Source: Pseudarthrobacter sp. Fe7 | Lineage (GTDB): Bacteria; Actinomycetota; Actinomycetes; Actinomycetales; Micrococcaceae | Assembly: GCA_024372495.1 (NCBI GenBank) | Contig: CP099977.1 | Coordinates: 3,410,001 to 3,474,000, forward strand | Reading direction: 5' to 3' | Length of the DNA: 64,000 bases | In this document: positions 58,921 to 64,000 of the stretch, in pieces | Numbering within the stretch: position 1 is the first letter of the stretch | How the letters are laid out: the number at the start of each line of letters is the position of its first letter | Notes under the pieces: model-generated | What the model saw: only the letters and a program-made list of their open reading frames with translations | The model's database searches: none | Told to the model about the DNA's origin: nothing | Position numbers and translations under genes: made by a program

Positions 58921-60555
58921 ATGATCCACCGGTGGAGTATCGCCCGCCGTCTCTTCCTGGCGAACCTCCTGATCGTCATATCCTTCATCGCCATTGTGGG
59001 AACGGCTGCGTACGTGGACGCGCGGGACCGGACCTATGACGAGGCAGGCCGCCGCATGGAAGGGGTGGCAGCCTCCATCGCAGCAAACCCCCTGGTGCTC
59101 CAGGCCGCTGCCACGCCGGACCCGTCCGCCCTCCTGCAGCCGTACGCCAAAGAGGTCACCAGCGCGGCCCATGTCGATTTCATCACCATCATGGCTCCCG
59201 ACCGGACCCGCTGGACGCACCCGCGGGATGAAGAGCTGGGGCGCCCGTACATCGGATCCATCGAAGAAGCGCTGCAGGGCCAGCCGTTCACCGAGGTCAC
59301 CGCAGGCACCCTTGGCCCTTCCGTCCGGACCATCGTTCCAGTCAAGGACGCCGGGGGAAACGTCAAGGCCCTGGTGGCGGCGGGGGTTACCGTCCGCAGC
59401 GTCGACGTGGCGTTCGCCGGGCGCCTGCCGGTCCTGCTCGCCGTCGGCATTACCTTGCTGCTGGGGGGATCCCTGGCGTCCTGGCTGCTGGGGAGGTACC
59501 TCCGCAGGGTGACGCGCGGCTGGGGGCCGGAACAGCTGGCGCAGCTGTTCGCGTATTACGAATCGGTCCTGCACTCGGTGCGTGAGGGGCTGATCCTCAT
59601 CGATGCCAGGAAGCGCGTGGTGATGTACAACGACCAGGCCGCCGAACTGCTGGGCCTGGCCGAGACCGGTAGCAACGATCCCACCCGGCCTCCATCGCTG
59701 GCAGACCTCCCCCTGGACAGCGAACTGCGGAGCCTGTTCGATTCCGGCCGCACCACCAAGGACGAGATGGTCCTGGCGGGCTCGCGCGTCCTGGTGGTCA
59801 ACCAGGGGCCGGCCAGGGGCCCCGAGTCCCCCGGGACACGCGGGAAGGTCCCCGTATACGGAACGGTGGCAACCCTCCGGGACCGGACCGAGATTGAAGC
59901 CCTTGGCAACGAACTCCAGACCATGCGGACCCTTTCCGACGCGCTGCGGGCCCAGACCCACGAACACGCCAACAGGCTCCACACAATGGTGTCGCTCCTT
60001 GAACTTGGCCGGACCGGGGAAGCCCTCGATTTCGCCACCCAGGACCTGGCCCTGAGCCAGCAGCTGACGGACGACATGGTGAGCTCAATCGATGAACCCG
60101 TAGTCGGAGCGCTGGTCATGGGCAAAGTGGCGGAGGCGCATGAGCGGGGCGTTCAGCTGGATGTCTCCACCCTCGGCTCCGGCGCGGCACCCGGGGTGGC
60201 TGTCCAGGACCTGGTGACGATCCTGGGCAACCTTCTGGACAACGCCATCGATGCTGCCGCCGATGCGCCGCCACCCCGGCGGGTTGTCCTGACGCTTGAG
60301 GCGGACGAGGAAGGACTGGACATCGCCGTCAACGATTCAGGGGCGCCCATCGACCCGGCGGATTCCGAAAAGATCCTCCGGCACGGATTCAGCACGAAGC
60401 CTGCGGGGGCGGGAGGCCGGGGCATTGGCCTGGCACTGGTCCGGCAGGCGGTGCGGCGTTTGGGCGGTACGCTGGCCATCAACGGCCGGCGCGGCGCCAA
60501 GTTCGCAGTATTCCTGCCCGCGGGGGTGTCCCCGGAGAAGGAGCAAAGACAGTGA
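58921..60555 (+). CDS. Sensor histidine kinase, DcuS/CitA type
   Basis: Membrane sensor of 544 residues, likely for C4-dicarboxylate or citrate. A first helix (RLFLANLLIVISFIAIVGTAAYV), an extracytoplasmic Cache/PAS domain (about 35-170) and a second helix (LLAVGITLLLGGSLASWLLG) come first. A cytoplasmic PAS, the H-box LRAQTHEHANRLHTMVS with the phospho-accepting His, and HATPase motifs NLLDNAIDA and GGRGIGLALV follow. ATG at 58921 is preferred because GGAGG stands 5 bp upstream. Confidence 0.9.
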   Translation: MIHRWSIARRLFLANLLIVISFIAIVGTAAYVDARDRTYDEAGRRMEGVAASIAANPLVLQAAATPDPSALLQPYAKEVTSAAHVDFITIMAPDRTRWTHPRDEELGRPYIGSIEEALQGQPFTEVTAGTLGPSVRTIVPVKDAGGNVKALVAAGVTVRSVDVAFAGRLPVLLAVGITLLLGGSLASWLLGRYLRRVTRGWGPEQLAQLFAYYESVLHSVREGLILIDARKRVVMYNDQAAELLGLAETGSNDPTRPPSLADLPLDSELRSLFDSGRTTKDEMVLAGSRVLVVNQGPARGPESPGTRGKVPVYGTVATLRDRTEIEALGNELQTMRTLSDALRAQTHEHANRLHTMVSLLELGRTGEALDFATQDLALSQQLTDDMVSSIDEPVVGALVMGKVAEAHERGVQLDVSTLGSGAAPGVAVQDLVTILGNLLDNAIDAAADAPPPRRVVLTLEADEEGLDIAVNDSGAPIDPADSEKILRHGFSTKPAGAGGRGIGLALVRQAVRRLGGTLAINGRRGAKFAVFLPAGVSPEKEQRQ

Positions 60556-61266
60556 GCAACATCCGGGTCCTCGTCGTCGAAGACGAGGCCATCGCTTCGG
60601 CGGCACATGCCGCATACGTGGGGCGGCTGGCAGGATTCGAGGCTCGCCGGGACCGCGCCCGACGGCCAGTCCGCCCTGCGGCTCCTCAACGAATTCGTGG
60701 CCGCGGGAGAGCCGGTGGAGCTGGTCCTGCTGGACATGAACCTGCCCGACCTGCACGGGCTGGACATTGCCCGGCGGATGCGTTCGGCGGGGATCCTCGC
60801 CGACATCATCGCCATCACCGCGGTGCGGGAGCTCGCGATTGTCCGCAGCGCCGTTGCCATCGGTGTGGTCCAGTACCTGATTAAGCCCTTCACGTTCGCC
60901 ACGTTCTCCGACAAGCTGGAGAACTACCGCCTGTTCCGGCAGCAGCTGGCCGGTTCCGGCGGCGGTCCGGGCAAGGGCAGTGCCTCGCAAAGCGAGGTGG
61001 ACCGGGCCTTCGCGAGCCTCCGGGCCCCGTCGGAACTCCCGCTCCCCAAGGGCCTTTCCACGTCGACCCTCGGCTCGGTCCAGGAGTTCCTCCGGGCGCG
61101 GCCCGAGGCAGTGTCCGCCACCGAGGTCATGGATGCCCTGGGCATGTCCCGGGTAACGGCCCGGCGCTACCTGGAGTACCTTGCCGACGCGGGCACGGTT
61201 TCCCGCACCGCCCGTTATGGCACGCCGGGCAGGCCGGAAAACGAGTACCGCTGGAACTCCCGCTGA
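60552..61266 (+). CDS. Response regulator, CitB/DcuR type
   Basis: Partner of the preceding kinase, overlapping it by 4 bp; 237 residues restored. The receiver domain has VVEDEAI, the phospho-accepting Asp in LVLLDMNLPD and LIKPF. A C-terminal HTH domain contains SATEVMDALGMSRVTARRYLEYL. AGGCTC at 60640-60645 has one base too many; as AGCTC the reading is GRLAGFELAGTAPDGQ. It likely activates dctA. Confidence 0.9.
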
Positions 61267-61299
61267 AGCGTTTCACGGTGGACGCCGGCCGCTATGGCG

Positions 61300-63203
61300 T
61301 CAGCGGGTTTCCGCCCCGCCCACCCGGAGTGCGCCGATCAGGTTGTCGATAACCGCCGGATCTTCGATTGTTGAGGGTACGGTGTACTCCTCGCCGTCCG
61401 CGATCTGGCGCATGGTCTTGCGGAGGATCTTCCCGGACCGGGTCTTGGGCAGGGCATCCACCACCGTCACGTGCTTGAAGTCCGCAACGGCGCCAATGTC
61501 CCGCCGCACCAGTGCCACCAGGTCCTTGGCCAGGACTTCTTCGGGGATGTCCACCCCTGATTTGAGCACCACATAGCCGCTGGGACGCTGCCCCTTGAGG
61601 GGGTCGGCGAGCCCGATCACGGCGCACTCGGCAACAGCCGGGTGCTGGCCTATCACCTGTTCCATGGCGCCGGTGGACAGCCGGTGGCCGGCAACATTGA
61701 TGATGTCGTCAGTGCGGCCCATGACGAACAGGTACCCGTCCTCGTCGCGGTAGCCTGAATCGCCCGTGGCATAGCAGCCGTCGAATGCCTGGAGGTAGGA
61801 CGAAATGAAGCGTTCGTCGTTGCCCCACAGCGTGGTGAGGGTGCCCGGTGGCAACGGCAGCCCCAGCACAATGTTGCCTTCGGTGCCGGGCTCCACTTCC
61901 CCTCCCCGCCGTCGAGGATCCGCAGGCGGAAACCGGGCATGGGAACGCTCGGCGACCCGGCCTTGATGGGCAACGGCTCCAGTCCCCTTGGATTGGCGCA
62001 GATGGCCCAGCCGGTTTCGGTCTGCCACCAGTGGTCCACTACCGGCACGCCGAGGACCCGCGATGCCCAGTGGAAAGTGTCGGTGTCCAGACGCTCGCCG
62101 GCGGCGAAGAGTGTCCGCAGGCTGGAGACATCGTAGTTTTCCAGCAGGGCTGCCTCCGGATCGGCCTTGCGGATGGCCCGCAGCGCCGTGGGAGCGGTGA
62201 ACAGCACGTTGACCCGGTGGTCCTGGACAACGCGCCAGAACGCCCCGGCGTCAGGGGTGCCCACCGGCTTGCCCTCGTACATCACGGTGGTGGCACCGGC
62301 CAGCAGCGGCCCATAGACGATGTAGGAGTGTCCCACCACCCAGCCAACGTCGGAGGCGGTCCACATCACGTCACCGGGACCGATGTCATAGATGTTCTCC
62401 AGGGTCCAGCGCAGGGCGACGGCGTGGCCGCCGTTGTCCCGCACCACGCCCTTGGGCGCTCCGGTGGTCCCGGAAGTGTAAAGGATGTACAGCGGGTCGG
62501 TGGCCTGCACCGCGACGGGGGCCGCGGGCGTGGCCGATGCCATGGCGGTGTCCCAGTCCAACCAGCCGGCGTAGTCCGCGGCCGCCGACGCGAAGCCATC
62601 GCGGGCTTTGACCAGGACGGGGATATCAGGCGTGCCGGCCAGGCCGAGGGCCTCCGCGACCGCTGGCAAGTACTCGATGCGCCGGGCTGGTTCGATGCCG
62701 CCCGATGCCGTGACTACCGCGGCGGGGGCGGCGTCGCGGATCCGCGCGGCGAGTTCCTTGGGCGCGAAGCCGCCAAAAACCACCGAGTGGACCGCGCCCA
62801 GGCGTGCGGTGGCCAGCATGGCGATGGCTGCCTCCGGGATCATCGGCATGTAGATCACCACCCGGTCGCCCTTGCCTACGCCGTGACTCTGCAGCACGCC
62901 GGCAAAGCGGGCAACGGCGTCCGTGAGTTCAGCGTAGGTGTAGCGCTGCTGTGTTCCCAGCATGGCTGAATCGTGGATCAGGGCATCCTGCCCTCCGCGG
63001 CCCTCTGCAACGTGCCGGTCCAGCGCGTTGTAGCAGGTGTTCAGCTGCCCGTCCGGGAACCAGCCGTAAAGGGGCGCCCGGCTGGAGTCCAGGGCCTGGC
63101 CTGGCGGTGAGGTCCAGGAGATTTTTCGGGCTGCTTCCAGCCAGAAATCCTCGGGCTGTTCGACGCTGCGCTGATAGCTGTCCCGGTAGCTGTTGGTGAC
63201 CAT
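61300..63203 (-). CDS. prpE: Propionyl-CoA synthetase (acyl-CoA synthetase PrpE)
   Basis: AMP-forming propionate (and acetate) CoA ligase, 634 residues restored. It has the P-loop ILYTSGTTGAPKGVVRDNGG, MWTASDVGWVVGHSYIVYG and DHWWQTETGWAICANP. The C-terminal domain carries LPKTRSGKILRKTM with the acetylatable lysine. A plus-strand C-run at 61904-61907 is one base short; one more gives RILDGGGGEVEPGTEG. The motif GVVRDNGGHAVALRWTLENI favours PrpE over Acs. It is divergent from the GntR gene. Confidence 0.88.
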
Positions 63204-63273
63204 GAGGGTATCCCGTCCACGACGATGTGATGCAGCTCATCGTAGCGGCGGGCGGGACCGCCCACAAGGGTTT

Positions 63274-63281
63274 TGTATACA
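63274..63281. promoter_or_regulatory. Candidate GntR operator, site 1
   Basis: TGTATACA is a perfect palindrome within TTGTATACAG, 71 bp upstream of prpE. The same octamer recurs 63 bp away. TGTATACA matches the FadR/GntR-type core consensus (GT-N-AC). Confidence 0.5.
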
Positions 63282-63336
63282 GTAATAAGTGTCAACCCAC
63301 TATTTTCGAGATTTTGCTGCAATCCAACGGCAGCTG

Positions 63337-63344
63337 TGTATACA
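63337..63344. promoter_or_regulatory. Candidate GntR operator, site 2
   Basis: TGTATACA lies within GTGTATACAC, a 10-bp perfect palindrome 30 bp before the gntR ATG. The two octamers are 63 bp apart (six helical turns), so a dimer pair could bind the same face. Confidence 0.55.
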
Positions 63345-63374
63345 CTGATGCTGCCACCGAGGAAGGAGGCCACC

Positions 63375-64000
63375 ATGCGCGCCAGTGACAAGGCCTACGC
63401 GGCCCTGCGCGATGACATCATCGAATGGCGCCTGGCGCCCGGCACGGTCCTGGCCGAGGTGGAACAGTCCGAACGACTCGGCGTCTCGCGCACTCCGCTG
63501 CGGGAGGCACTGGGCCGCCTCACGGCGGAAGGGCTGACGACGGCGGGCGGCCGCGGCGTCGTCGTTACCGACATCTCCCTTGAGGACATCGACGAACTGT
63601 TCGAACTGCGCGAAACCCTTGAAGGCAGAGCAGCGGCATTGGCCGCCAGGCGTGGCGACGCCGCCACGTTCGAGCGCCTGCAGCGTGAACTGCTTGACGC
63701 GCCGCGGCTGGTCAGCGGCGACAACCCGGCCCTTCACGACTACTACGAACTGGTGGGCCGGCTTGATACAGCCATCGACGCCGCCATCTCCAACTCCTAT
63801 CTGGCCCAGGCAATGCGAAGCCTGCGTGTGCACCTGGTCCGGATCCGCCGGCTCGCCGCCGACGACGCCGGCCGCCTCACCGCCGCAGCCGCCGAGCACG
63901 CCGCCATCGCGGAAGCCATCGCTGCCGGCAACCCGGGGCTCGCCGAGGCCGCTACCGTCGTCCACCTGCACCGAAGCCTCTCCCACGTCAAAGCAATCCA
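63375..64000 (+). CDS. GntR-family regulator (FCD type), 5' part
   Basis: The visible ~208 residues begin MRASDKAYAALRDDIIEWRLAPG (winged helix with SERLGVSRTPLREALGRL). The second domain, starting VVVTDISLEDIDELFELRE, is an all-helical FCD effector domain. ATG at 63375 has AAGGAGG 5 bp upstream. The gene runs off the window. Divergence from prpE and the two TGTATACA palindromes suggest control of propionate metabolism (methylcitrate cycle genes would be expected to the right). Confidence 0.87.
   Translation, partial: MRASDKAYAALRDDIIEWRLAPGTVLAEVEQSERLGVSRTPLREALGRLTAEGLTTAGGRGVVVTDISLEDIDELFELRETLEGRAAALAARRGDAATFERLQRELLDAPRLVSGDNPALHDYYELVGRLDTAIDAAISNSYLAQAMRSLRVHLVRIRRLAADDAGRLTAAAAEHAAIAEAIAAGNPGLAEAATVVHLHRSLSHVKAI

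Noticed and set aside
58765..59982. Minus-strand extension of dctA upstream to an 828-residue frame
   Set aside because: It runs antisense through the sensor kinase gene; the true dctA start at 58764 matches the family N-terminus.
57676..60555. Very long plus-strand frame (959 residues) covering dctA in antisense and the sensor kinase
   Set aside because: The part before 58921 is antisense to dctA and of low complexity; only the sensor kinase part has motifs and a ribosome binding site.

Overview
This window is high-GC actinobacterial chromosome. It most resembles Arthrobacter sensu lato (Arthrobacter/Pseudarthrobacter, Micrococcaceae). The basis is the gene order, the recognisable actinobacterial division genes (DivIVA/Wag31, SepF, GarA-type FHA protein, FtsR-type MerR), and a MurE whose DNPR motif is replaced, as expected of an L-Lys-type peptidoglycan. 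No phage, IS element, CRISPR array or island is visible; it is almost entirely core genome.

Layout. 1-4.7 kb (minus): dnaE (5' part), RluA-family pseudouridine synthase, lspA, divIVA, yggT and sepF. 4.7-22.4 kb (minus): a complete dcw cluster, mraZ-rsmH-ftsL-like-ftsI-murE-murF-mraY-murD-ftsW-murG-murC-ftsQ-ftsZ-pgeF-yggS, with an MraZ-box promoter in front of mraZ. 22.4-32.9 kb: DUF3040 protein, dinB, lipoprotein, polyprenyl diphosphate synthase, an Rv2175c-like DNA-binding protein, a LysM/transglycosylase, a PASTA Ser/Thr kinase (PknL-like), class II DAHP synthase and PlsC. This follows the order of Mycobacterium tuberculosis Rv2166c-Rv2182c. 33-41.7 kb: two tandem esterases, a membrane protein, ROK glucokinase, a long-chain acyl-CoA ligase and pyruvate carboxylase. 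42-46 kb: an orphan MinD/ParA-like ATPase, then merR, bifunctional nuclease, ftsR, garA and gcvH (compare Rv1830-Rv1826). 46-49.2 kb: an Fpg-family glycosylase, a secreted LGFP-repeat polysaccharide deacetylase and tRNA-Pro(GGG). 49.3-57.2 kb (minus): parA-scpA-scpB-rluB-tyrA-cmk-plsC-der, the Rv1708-Rv1713 order. 57.4-64 kb: dctA, divergent from a DcuS/CitA-type two-component system, then prpE divergent from a GntR/FCD regulator cut by the window end.

The most striking feature is not a gene. I counted 38 apparent frame-breaking indels in 24 otherwise well-conserved, often essential genes. 24 are the same event: an AGCT site reads AGGCT (AGCCT on the other strand), one base too long. Eleven are a G/C run that is one base short. 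Restoring these bases gives continuous family-length proteins every time, so I read them as systematic sequencing or consensus errors, not pseudogenes. The AGCT class may be the footprint of a modified base. Coordinates below span the whole restored gene; residue counts refer to the restored protein.

How the genes work together: the dcw block makes lipid II and builds the divisome, while DivIVA, SepF and the ParA/Scp proteins handle pole, ring and chromosome. The PASTA kinase, GarA and FtsR offer a signalling layer linking cell-wall state and central metabolism to division. Candidate operators were found for MraZ (at mraZ), for a MerR regulator (ftsZ and the second merR), for a CRP/GlxR-type regulator (pyc, dctA/dctS) and for the GntR regulator (prpE).
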